Source: Stereocaulon alpinum (taxonomy: Eukaryota; Ascomycota; Lecanoromycetes; Lecanorales; Stereocaulaceae). From it: a stretch of DNA of 28,084 nucleotides. Location: positions 1 to 28,084 of the forward strand of contig JAEUBA010000193.1 of NCBI GenBank assembly GCA_018257865.1, given 5' to 3'. The translations under genes were made by a program, and so were the position numbers. Under the pieces are notes generated by a model. The model saw nothing but the letters and a program-made list of their open reading frames with translations. It did no database searches and was not told where the DNA came from. Positions 11,901 to 20,460 of the stretch are shown in pieces (position 1 is the first letter of the stretch; each line of letters starts with the position of its first letter).

Positions 11901-12573
11901 AGATATTAAGGAGTATTAAGACGTAGGTATCCTAGCTAAGAAGATATAAGGCTAGGTAATAATAAAGTAGATTAAGTAGTAGGAGGTATATAAGGATACT
12001 ATCCCTAAGTACTCTTATATACCTATATAGAATAAACTATTATTTAGAGGAAGGTATAACTACTACCTAAAGCTTAGGAAGGTAGAAAGCTCGATAGCAG
12101 TCTAACTCTAAAGTAGAAAGAATAGGTTTAACTACTTCCTTTATAAGGTAAAAGTACTAGGGGTCCGTAGTACCTACTATAGTTATAGATAGAGGAATTA
12201 AGATATAAAGTATATTCTCCTATACTACCTAAAGCTTAGCGATACTTAAAGGGAGCTTATTAAAGAGGTAGAGACTTATAATATTAGGACTATACTAGTT
12301 AAGGTTACTAGTATAAGAGTAGCTATAAAATAGCTAGTTAGGTTAGGATTCCTAATATAGTATTAACTTACTAGGGAATAGCTCTCCTAGTCTAAACTCC
12401 CTATTAGAGTAGAACTAGTAATAAAAACCCTAAAGATAAAGAAGCCTAAGTATAAGTAGAAGCTAAAGGCGGCGGAGCTACTAGAGTATTATAGGGCCTA
12501 TTAAGGTAATAGAGATTATTATTACTAGTATTATAGAGCCTAGCGGCGAGGTTAGATAGGCGGAGTAGAATAA
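8998..12573 (+). pseudogene. LINE-A copy 2 ORF2, AP-endonuclease/reverse transcriptase (dead)
   Basis: The same domain order and spacing as ORF2 of copy 1. The nuclease Glu motif lies at 9088-9096 (Gln is now TAG) and GDFN at 9454-9465, followed by a still intact His codon at 9472-9474 that is Tyr in copy 1. The reverse transcriptase catalytic box is F-V-D-N at 11092-11103, the same Asp-to-Asn loss as copy 1. The frame runs to a stop at 12571-12573. The region about 9260-10080 differs from copy 1 far more than the rest, including transversions, but without net indels. Confidence 0.85.
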
Positions 12574-12743
12574 TAAGTAAGCTAATAAGCGAAAGTTTTT
12601 AGCTAGAAGAGGCGACTCTAGAAAGGTTTCTTTTACGTCTAGAGGGCCTTTAACCCCCCTAGATTTCCTAATAATATAAGAGAACACCCTTATTAATATA
12701 TATAGATACTAGAATAGGCGTATAAATCAATTAATTAATTAAG

Positions 12744-12935
12744 TATAGCCTATTAGCTAAATTCTAATATAAGGCTATTTTCTTTAAGAGCTACCTTCTC
12801 CTACGATTACCTTTAGATAAGCTATAATATAAAATAGGACTAATACCCCCTCCGCTATAAAGCGTTATATCTTACCTATTCTTCTAGACTAAGGCTAAGC
12901 TTAGTAAGCTACCTATTAATAAAGAGTATTACCTA
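12744..12935. other. Spacer between LINE-A copy 2 and inverted family-B element
   Basis: About 190 bp between two LINE-type tails that face each other. It has no coding signal and no recognised repeat. It is probably pre-insertion sequence. Confidence 0.4.
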
Positions 12936-13346
12936 CTTAATTAATTAATTTATTTATACGCCTATTCTAGTATCTATATATACTAATAAGGGTGTTCTAT
13001 TATATTATTTATAAAACTAGTAGATAGTATACGTAGTATACCTTCCTTAACTATAAGAGAAACTATAGTATAATACCTAGATAAAAACTCCCGCTTATCC
13101 TTAATAATATAATTACTTTTAGTTTAGGGATCCTACCTTAGGCCTCCTTAATACCGGTAACTTTTAACTATATTCTTTAATATTATACTAAGCGCTCTAT
13201 AATATTATTTCTAATACTAACTATAATATACGCCCTTTATACTATACTTAACTCTTAAGGACCCTACTATATTCTTTTATATCCTTTAACTTTATTATAG
13301 CGCTACGCGCCCTATAGCTTTCTTTAACCTTTATTATATTAATATA
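12936..13346 (-). mobile_element. Family-B non-LTR element, 3' part, minus strand
   Basis: Read on the minus strand, the tail (12936-12951) is AATT/AATC-like and is preceded by the ~57-bp 3' core shared with LINE-A. Upstream of that core the sequence is unrelated to LINE-A but matches the element at 27959-28084 (for example the GGTATACTACGTATACTATC block). This makes a separate family, B. The left limit of its body (about 13346, before a G-rich run) is uncertain. Possible coding traces exist on the minus strand but no domain is recognisable, so it may be a truncated LINE or a non-autonomous element using the LINE-A 3' end. Confidence 0.6.
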
Positions 13347-13370
13347 GGGGGGGGAGGGGGAGGAGGGGGG
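13347..13370 (+). other. G-rich run, possible G-quadruplex
   Basis: Twenty-one of 24 bases are G, in runs of 8, 5, 2 and 6 separated by single A residues, in the middle of AT-rich sequence. It has enough G tracts to form an intramolecular quadruplex. It does not sit next to any LTR I can define, so I cannot call it a polypurine tract. It marks the edge of the family-B segment. Confidence 0.5.
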
Positions 13371-13777
13371 TATATAGCCGTTCTATAAGGGTTTAAGTTA
13401 TTAGCGCTAATTAGTAGTATTTATTAGTATCCGTAGTAATCTTAGATTTAGCTATTTAGTAGTTTATTAGTTAAGGATATAAGAAAGGGGGGAAGCTATA
13501 TATACCGCCTAGGAGGCCTATACTTATATAAAGAATCGAATAGTATAATATCCCGCTAGTTATATTAGATAGACTTACTTCTATCCTTATATATTTTACT
13601 TTAGGGGGGAGCTAACCCTTTAGCTTATAATTATAGTTATATAGTACTACTTATACTAAAGGCTCGCCTAGCTATTTAGATAGGGGCTATCCTTTTCTAA
13701 AATATACCTTTTAATTTATAACTTAATATATCCTTCTCTTAGTCCTATAAACCTATAACCCTAGCCTTCCCTTAGGA
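13371..13777. other. Unidentified flank of the copia insertion
   Basis: RIP-mutated sequence of about 400 bp with purine-rich patches (for example AAAGGGGGGAAG near 13480). It was continuous with 25691 onward before the copia element inserted. It might be LTR or leader of the older gypsy element on the far side, but I found no LTR pair to prove it. Confidence 0.4.
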
Positions 13778-13782
13778 TAGAC
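13778..13782. repeat. Target-site duplication of the copia element (left)
   Basis: TAGAC immediately precedes the LTR and is repeated exactly at 25686-25690 after the other LTR, 11.9 kb away. Confidence 0.9.
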
Positions 13783-13914
13783 TGTTAAAATATAATAGGT
13801 AGAACACTTGATTCTCTAGCTAAGTGCGACTGTGCGAGATATATATAAGGGTTAGGGCTAAGCCTTAGTTATTAATAACTAAGCCTTAGGATATTGAACA
13901 CCCGAATTTTAATA
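13783..13914 (-). repeat. Copia 3' LTR (132 bp)
   Basis: It pairs with 25554-25685, also exactly 132 bp. In plus orientation it starts TGTTAAAA and ends TTTTAATA (TTTCAACA in the partner), giving TG...CA ends. The two copies differ at nine positions by my count, all transitions. This copy keeps more TG (ACTTGATT, GACTGTGCG) than its partner. A palindromic segment lies at 13864-13883. Confidence 0.95.
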
Positions 13915-13923
13915 CTCCTACTT
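13915..13923 (-). other. Copia polypurine tract
   Basis: On the minus strand AAGTAGGAG abuts the inner edge of the 3' LTR. It is purine-rich with one T and lies in the right place for plus-strand priming. It is short, so it is called on position. Confidence 0.55.
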
Positions 13924-14299
13924 AAATATAGTACGCCGAATACTAGATATATTAAATTATAGTCCGCTAAAACGACTAATTTACTATACGCTAGTTATAA
14001 TTACTTTTCACCCTAAATACCCGGTATTTAGTAGGATAGTAGAGCTTATCTTTTACTACTACTACTAAAACTTTCTAGAAAAATAGTAAAATACGGTTAT
14101 TTAAATTTTTATTCTAATAATTATCTTATATATACTAATTTCCTACTAATAGTTAGTCGGGTAGTATATAGGGCTAATAGATATTATAAAATATAATAAT
14201 AGCTCTAGGGATAATCTAGGTATAGTTACCCTAATAGAGTTATATTCGCGCGCGATCCTTAGGGGTACTCCTACTAGATCTAGGCAGTTACTCCTACTA

Positions 14300-17200
14300 A
14301 AGCTCTACCTTAGGCGATATATTCTAAGCCCAAATTATTACGGAACTCTATAAATTTATCCTTATAGAGAGGTTTAGTAAGCCTATTAGCGACTTAATAC
14401 TTAGTAGGCGTATAGCGGAGGTCTACTATACTATTCGTAACTTACTCCCGAATAAAGTAGTAGCGTATATCGATATACTTACTATAAGTATAGAATTCCG
14501 GATTCTTTATAAGGGCGATCGCGCCCTAATTATCTCTATAGATAATTACCGCTTAGGGTTCCTAGCTACTAGGCTTAAGCTACCTTAGTAGGTTTTAAAG
14601 CTATACCGCTTCCTTAGATACTAAGGTCTAACTAATATATTTAGCCTTATAGGTAGAAAGGGCTATAATAGGTTATTGCTTAGATAACTAGCTAATAGCC
14701 CTGCTACCTATATTAAAGATATAACCTAAGGTGGATCGGCGCGTATTACGGTTTCCCGCCTAATTAGAGTTAGTATAGCTTATTAGTACCTAAATTAGTC
14801 CTAAGAAGGTTAATTAGTATTTAGTTATTAACTTAAGATATTGGAAGATTCGTTTAACTACTCCCTAATAAGCTTACGTTAGGTTTATACCGTAGCGACT
14901 AACTACTAATACGGGGTATATAATATCGGGTTAAGTCCCTAGTATTACGTATATTAGCGACCTAATAGCCTTCTAATATAGCAGGCGGTCTTAGGCGTTA
15001 GCTTAGAAACCGTTAGGGGCTTTTTTAAGATAGTAAGTTATCTCTATAGGGGTTACAGTTTCTTTATATTCCTAGAGGCTAAAGTCCTAAAGTACTTTCT
15101 TAATATAGGCCTCTTAGCCTAGTTATAGCGTTCGTTATTAGCGGTTTTAGGTAACTATTATCCCTAGGTAATAGCTATATAGCCTAAGATCTATTATATA
15201 GAATTAATAGTTAAGGGTATCTTTAACCCTTTAAATAGCTTCCTTACTAGGGCCCGTAATTAGTAAATTATCTATATATAGGGTAATCAGCGTCCTATCT
15301 TTAGGGTCGATAAATACGCTTAAGTTAGCTTTTAACGGGATAACGCCTAATTCGGCGTTTATAAAGCTAGCGAAGGTATTATACTATACTTAGGGGGATT
15401 ATTTTAGGCCGTATAGAGCCTTATTTAGGCGGTAAACTTTTACCTCCCCTTAAATAAAGCCTTTAGGCTATTCTATAAAGATCTCCTCTTCTATATCCCT
15501 ATAGAGGAATACTATTTTAACGTCTATCTACTTTAGGTCTTAATCTATAGCGGTAGTAATTATAAATATAGCCTTATAGCTTATAGGTTTAACTACTAAG
15601 GCGAAAGTCTTATTATAATTAAGACCTTTTTATTATTTAAAGCCTTAAACGACCTAGTGTGCCTTATAGCGTATAATTTCCCCTTTAGGGCTATACTTTA
15701 AGGTATAGACCTATCTACCCCTAAGAACTTTCTAGCTATCTAGGGGCGACGTTAGTATCTAGGTATTATTAGTTATAAGGGAGTTAAATTCGTTATTTAT
15801 AGCGAGCTCCTACTATATTTTATATATATTATTAGCTATTACTTTAGCGTAGGTTTTAGGTTTATAGGGTTCCGCTAAATTCGCTTAAGCTAGTAGAGAG
15901 ATCGCTAAATACCTATAGAGGGGATCCGGCGAGAGGTTCCGTATATTAGGGATATTAAGCTTAGGGTATATTACTAGGACTTAAGTTATCTCTCGCTCTT
16001 CTATAGTACCTATTATTATTAGTAATACTAGCTATAATAGGGCTAGAGAGCCTAGTATTAATAGTAAACTTAGGCCTAAAGAAGGAGAATATAATATTTC
16101 TTTAGAAATTAGGGGTAAGGGAGGTAATTCTCCCCCTAAAGGAGGTAATTCTCCTAAGGATTCTTAGTTAGGTAATTATACTAAGGATATATTAAAGTTA
16201 AAGTTAACGGAATTCTAATTCCTATTATACGCCTCTCCTAAAGCGGAGGTCTATTAGTATTTAGCTAGGGGTTCTTTACCCCTATAGAAGTAGGGCCGTT
16301 TCTCCTATATATAGATATTAATAGCGCGGATAATAGCGCGCTGTTTTAGTAACTATAGGCGAAAGATATAGCTATCCCTTTTATATCCTAAGAGGAAATA
16401 GAGGTCGCTTTTATCTATAAATTTCTTTTAGAGACGGTTTCGCGCCTATATTTTAGAGCTAAGGGTTCTTAAGTACCTAAGATAGGGCTTACGCTTATAG
16501 AAGGCCTTATATAGGGTCTTTCTAAGCTTTATAACTAAGCTTTAGATAGTAAGGTAATTAGCTGTTTTTATAATTTTAGATTAAAAAGACTTATTAAGTT
16601 TAGAGCCTAATAGTAGAGGGTAGGTATATCTAATAAAGACCTACCTAAAATGTTTAGTAGTCTTATTTTATTCTAGGTTTCTAGGTACTATAGGCTTATA
16701 GATAATCCCTTTAAGGTTAAGGTATTCTTAGAAGGTTCCTTTAATATATTCGCCCCTATTATCTATATATAGGTATTAGATTAGGCGCCTTACTCGCTTA
16801 TACTTATACTAGAACTATTAGAATAGATCGCTAAGCTCCGATTTATATTTTACGTAGTAGACTTCGGAGTAGTAGGTAAAGTTATCTTTAAAGGTAACTA
16901 CCTATTTACTACTATTAAAGCTAATAGGCTTAATAGGTCCTATAATATTACTATAAATAAATTCTATTAGGCGTATTCTAGGTTTAATAAAGTCCTTATA
17001 TAGGGTAGACTAATAGCAGCTTAGAATATAGTATTTATAGGTTAATTTATCTAAGAATTTCTTTAAGAAGTCTACTTTAGTAGCTATATTAGGTAGCCGA
17101 TCTACGTTTTATTAACCTATATAACCTATACGGGCGTACTAGAGCTAGTAGATAGCGTCTAGAGGTATACTATACGTATTTAATATAAGTTATTACCCCT

Positions 17201-18551
17201 AGGGAAGTTCTAATATATAGAGGCCGAATTATTATTTAGCGATTATATTACTAAGCTTAGGGTATAAGATTATATAGCCGTTTTTAGCGAATTTAATACG
17301 GATTCTAATATCTATTAGCTAGGAGCCTAAGAGGAGGTTTACCCCTAGCTTAGGTATATAGAGGACGTTATATAGTAGTATATTCTTTCTTAGGTATAGG
17401 ATCTTTACCGTCCTACGCTTAGTAGGCTTAAGCTATACCCTACTAATTTTAGTAATTAGAGTACTAATAGCGGGCTTAAAGGTTACGAAGTCGGAGCGCT
17501 AGTAGAACGAGTACTACGTATATTCTATATTAATAATAGTTAGGCCTAATAGATTAACTTCTAGCGTTATTACCGCTATATATCTAATATTAATTATAGG
17601 GACCCTATTTATACTAGTACCTTAAATATTAAAGTCGCTATTAGCGGTAAGGGTCCTAAATATTAGCCCTTTAGTAGGGCTATTATTATATTTAAACTTC
17701 TATTTCTTAGACCTTTTATCCTTAGACTTAAACTTTTTAGGTTTTATTTCGGGGTAAAGCTACTAGTACTTTATAATTAGATAAGTATCCTTTCGCTTAA
17801 GCTTCTTATAGTAAGGGTAGTATTCCTAAGGCTTATTATTCCTAGAGTTATAGTCTTTAGCGGACTTCCTACCCGTAAATATCGCTAGTCCGGAGTACTT
17901 ATATTACGCTTAGATTCGTTATTCTTCGTTAGCGGTAGCTAGGGAGACCTTATTAAAGTCGACTTTATTAGCGCTAAATAGGGCGTAGCTTTAAATATAA
18001 GCTATTTTAAAGGTATTATAAGCTTTACTAAGTCCTAAAAGATAGAGGTGAATTAGGTATAGTTCTAGTAGGGCTACTTTAGTATTAAGCTCCTTAAGTT
18101 TAGTATTAACCTCTTAGAACTTCTAGGTATATTCGGCGATATCCTTAGAGGATTCTAAAGAGGTTAAATAGAGGTATTATACTAATTCGATATAGATACT
18201 AGTCCCTTTAGGCTTAAAGTTTAAGGAAACTTTAGTTAGAATCTTATCCGCTATAGTAAGGTTCTTTATAATTTTCTAGGCGTTAAACCTAAGTTAGTTA
18301 TAAATTATAATATAGGCTTTTACTTAGGTTTTAGTAGTAAAAGGCTTTAAGTTATTAAGTATAAGCTAATTATCTATCTCCTTAACCTACTAGGAGTACC
18401 TAAAGTTAGACTCTAAGATAGAGATAGAGGTAAGTAGGAAGCTTCTACTACTACTATAAGATTCTTTAGCTGCTATAATACCGCTACTACTATAAGATTC
18501 TTTAGCTGCTATAATATAGGTATTTATATTTTAGAAGAGAGTTATAGGCTT
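14300..18551 (-). pseudogene. pol: Copia gag-pol polyprotein (dead), main part
   Basis: One minus-strand frame with RIP-type stops. N to C (right to left): Gag-like sequence about 17900-18520; a Cys-rich knuckle remnant near 17780-17820; protease with a degraded D-x-G candidate near 17515-17540 and the conserved VLYIPKLGVNLL segment near 17325-17370; the pre-integrase W/H..GH box near 17110-17160; integrase core with a D-N-x-G-E segment, Asp at 16761-16763; reverse transcriptase about 14950-15660 including FLY.DIEEEIF, AL(Y)GLK and the catalytic box Y-I-D-N (15267-15278) in place of YxDD; RNase H with the final A-N-x-LTKPL box (normally A-D) near 14370-14400. It would make the capsid and enzymes for cytoplasmic reverse transcription and integration. 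The stop is uncertain, about 14230-14320. Confidence 0.88.
18448..18516 (-). repeat. In-frame 36-bp tandem repeat at the copia Gag N-terminus
   Basis: The 33-bp string beginning CTACTACTATAAGATTC is repeated at a 36-bp period (18448-18480 and 18484-18516). A 36-bp period adds 12 codons without shifting the frame. On the minus strand each unit reads ATA-GCA-GCT-AAA-GAA-TCT, where ATA could be a former ATG, so one of the units may hold the Gag start. The two units are identical over 33 bp despite heavy RIP around them. Confidence 0.8.
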
Positions 18552-18556
18552 TAGAG
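18552..18556. repeat. Target-site duplication of the gypsy element (left)
   Basis: TAGAG directly before the LTR, repeated exactly at 24527-24531 after the other LTR. Confidence 0.93.
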
Positions 18557-18778
18557 TGTTACGGGCTAGCCTTTCGTTACTTACTAGTCCTTTGTTACTT
18601 GCTAGTGTTTATATACGTTAGCGTTAATCTAACGCTAGGCCCCTTTGGCCTTAGCGCCTACTAAGCCGCGTCCCTAATATATTATATACACGCTCTATAT
18701 ATATAGCTTTCCTTCCTTAGATTTATTCTCCTAGTCTAATAACACCCCTATTAACTCGCTCTAGGCCAGCCCCTAATA
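18557..18778 (+). repeat. Gypsy 5' LTR (222 bp)
   Basis: It starts TGTTACGGGC and ends CTAATA (CTAACA in the partner), giving TGTTA/TAACA inverted ends. It is the same length as the 3' LTR at 24305-24526. I count 11 differences between them, all transitions. U3 carries a TATA-type run at 18696-18705. The sequence AGATTTATTCT at 18719-18729 is the exact complement of the site just after the LTR and is the likely start of the transcript. Confidence 0.95.
18696..18705 (+). promoter_or_regulatory. TATA-type box in gypsy LTR
   Basis: TATATATATA lies 23 nt before AGATTTATTCT (18719), a normal distance from TATA box to start site. The 3' LTR carries the same arrangement. Confidence 0.6.
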
Positions 18779-18780
18779 TT

Positions 18781-18791
18781 AGAATAAATCT
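18781..18791 (+). other. Gypsy primer-binding site, predicted self-priming
   Basis: AGAATAAATCT, two bases after the LTR, is the perfect 11-nt reverse complement of AGATTTATTCT at 18719-18729 in the LTR (also in the 3' LTR). In Tf1/sushi elements the first 11 nt of the transcript fold back on the PBS and prime reverse transcription after cleavage. The location just under the TATA box fits the 5' end of the RNA. I see no tRNA-type PBS beginning TGG here. Confidence 0.75.
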
Positions 18792-18840
18792 CACAACTTA
18801 CCCCTGCCCTCGTGAGTATATCAGCGAGGTTAAATAAACG

Positions 18841-20460
18841 ATATAAACCAACTTAGTATTCGATCCTACTAAGGTAGTAGAAGAAACTAAATAACCCGCT
18901 AGAGGCGAAGACTATAAGGAGTAGTTACTAGTAGATAAATTAGAAGAGGCTGCGGCCTACTACCTATAATATTACTAGCACTAGCGGGTGTTAAAGAAAA
19001 TTTCTATAAACCTAAATTACACCTAATAATATGATTCTAATCCTACTTACCTAGATACTAGGTACCTTAGTCTTCGTCCCTCTACCTACCTATCCACTAC
19101 TTATATACTATCTCGTAAGAGTATATACTAAATTATACCTCCTAACCGTCTAGGATTCTTATCTCTAAGCTAGTCTCTAGTACCTATACCCTCTTCTTTA
19201 GATCCTAATAACCCCCTACCCTTAATCGAAACTTCTAAGCTGGAAGACGCAGAGAACTTAAGCTCTAAGGAAGATACTAAAAAAATAGTTACTATACCCC
19301 CTCCGCTAACTACTAATATAGGTAATACGCTAGCCTTTACTAAGGCTTAGACTACCTTTATAATAACTACTATCTAGGCCGCTATAGCGGCGGCCCTTAT
19401 AGCGAATACCCTCCCGCCTACGCCTCCTAATCCCTAACGTTAGTAGAGATCCCTTACCGCTAACCTCTAGCTATCTATAGATTATTACCTACCTAAGCCT
19501 ACCCCTAGTAGCTCTCCTATTAATCTATCTAAAATTAAATATCCCTGTAATCGTTTCAGCAACTATAAGGGTGAGGTAGAATATAATTCGTAGAAGATAG
19601 TAATAAAGCTATTTATTAAGGAATACCCTACTAACTTCTAAAAAGGATTAAAGTAAGTCTCTACCTACTTTAAGTACTCCTCTAGCGAAGTTTAAACCTT
19701 AATTCTTTAGTATATAGATCCTAATTATATAAGCCCTGCTAGGAATACCTCCGATATCTTAAAGATACTTAACTAGCGTTTTTTCGATTATAACTATATC
19801 TAGTCTACCCGCCTCGCCTACTATAAACTTAAAATAGGATTAATAACTTATAACAATTTCTATATTAAATTCACCTAGCTCGTAATTATAGGAAAAATTG
19901 ATACGAAGCGCTAGTTTAAGGATCTATATAAGAAAATCTCCCCTGCACTAAAAAGGGATATCCGTACTAAGAAATATAAGATAAACGAGGATTATACTAC
20001 CTTAGACGAGTTTCTCGCAGTCGCTAACTAAGAGATATATAATATTAGAGCTAAAGAAGCTGCTATAAGGCCTTATATAAATTCTAACCTTTATAGTATC
20101 CTTAAGATAAGAAGCTAGTAAGCCCCCTTACCTACTCTAATTCCTTACGCGGACCGCTAAGTTACCTTTAGAGGTATAACTATACGCTTCCTATCTAAGA
20201 TATATAAAGAGGAATATTATAAGGAGGAGTATCCTACCTTAAAGGATAAGCTGAAGTACTTCTACTATAACGAGGAAGGCTATTTTACCCCTAAATACCT
20301 AAAGTATCTCTACGAAGTAGTATAAGAAGTCGCTAGCGAAGATAAGGACGCTAGAGAGGCTAGAGAAGTTAAGGAGACATTAGATTTAGAAAACTAGCAG
20401 TCCTTAGGGAAGTCGCCCCTAAGGACCTACTATTCTTATTATCCGTAGAATTCTATAATC
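18841..20460 (+). pseudogene. gag: Gypsy chromovirus Gag (dead)
   Basis: The frame can be followed from ATA at 18841 (probable former ATG, followed by TAA where CAA is expected) to about 20460 without indels. Around 19480-20100 it has the charged, helical capsid-type sequence of fungal gypsy Gag, and it aligns with the second gypsy element at 26150-27330. A CCHC knuckle with exact 2-4-4 spacing lies at 20257-20298, all four ligand codons now Tyr. It would form the capsid shell that packages element RNA. Pol follows in the -1 frame with a short overlap around 20390-20470. Confidence 0.8.

Larger units (their letters stand above)
7338..12743 (+). mobile_element. LINE-A copy 2, RIP-inactivated
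   Basis: The second near full-length LINE-A copy in the same orientation, with the same order of ORF1, ORF2, 3' UTR and tail (12725-12743). It lacks the solo LTR found in copy 1 and so shows the empty site (single GCGAG at 7365-7369). The 5' end still reads GATAGCGACGACGACGAG where copy 1 reads GATAGCGATAATAACGAG, so it is less mutated there. The start is defined by homology with copy 1 only. It begins about 13 bp after the LTR-like fragment ending at 7324. Confidence 0.85.

Noticed and set aside
1003..12743. Target-site duplications of the two LINE-A copies
   Set aside because: I compared sequences before the 5' ends with those after the tails and found only 4-bp chance matches.
101..12951. 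AATC/TTAA tail repeats as CRISPR-like or microsatellite loci
   Set aside because: Each run sits exactly at a LINE 3' end, after the same 57-bp core, so they are element tails.
17777..17819. Canonical CCHC knuckle in copia Gag
   Set aside because: Cys-like positions are present, but no codon at the His position could derive from CAY by RIP, so only a degraded Cys-rich remnant is claimed.
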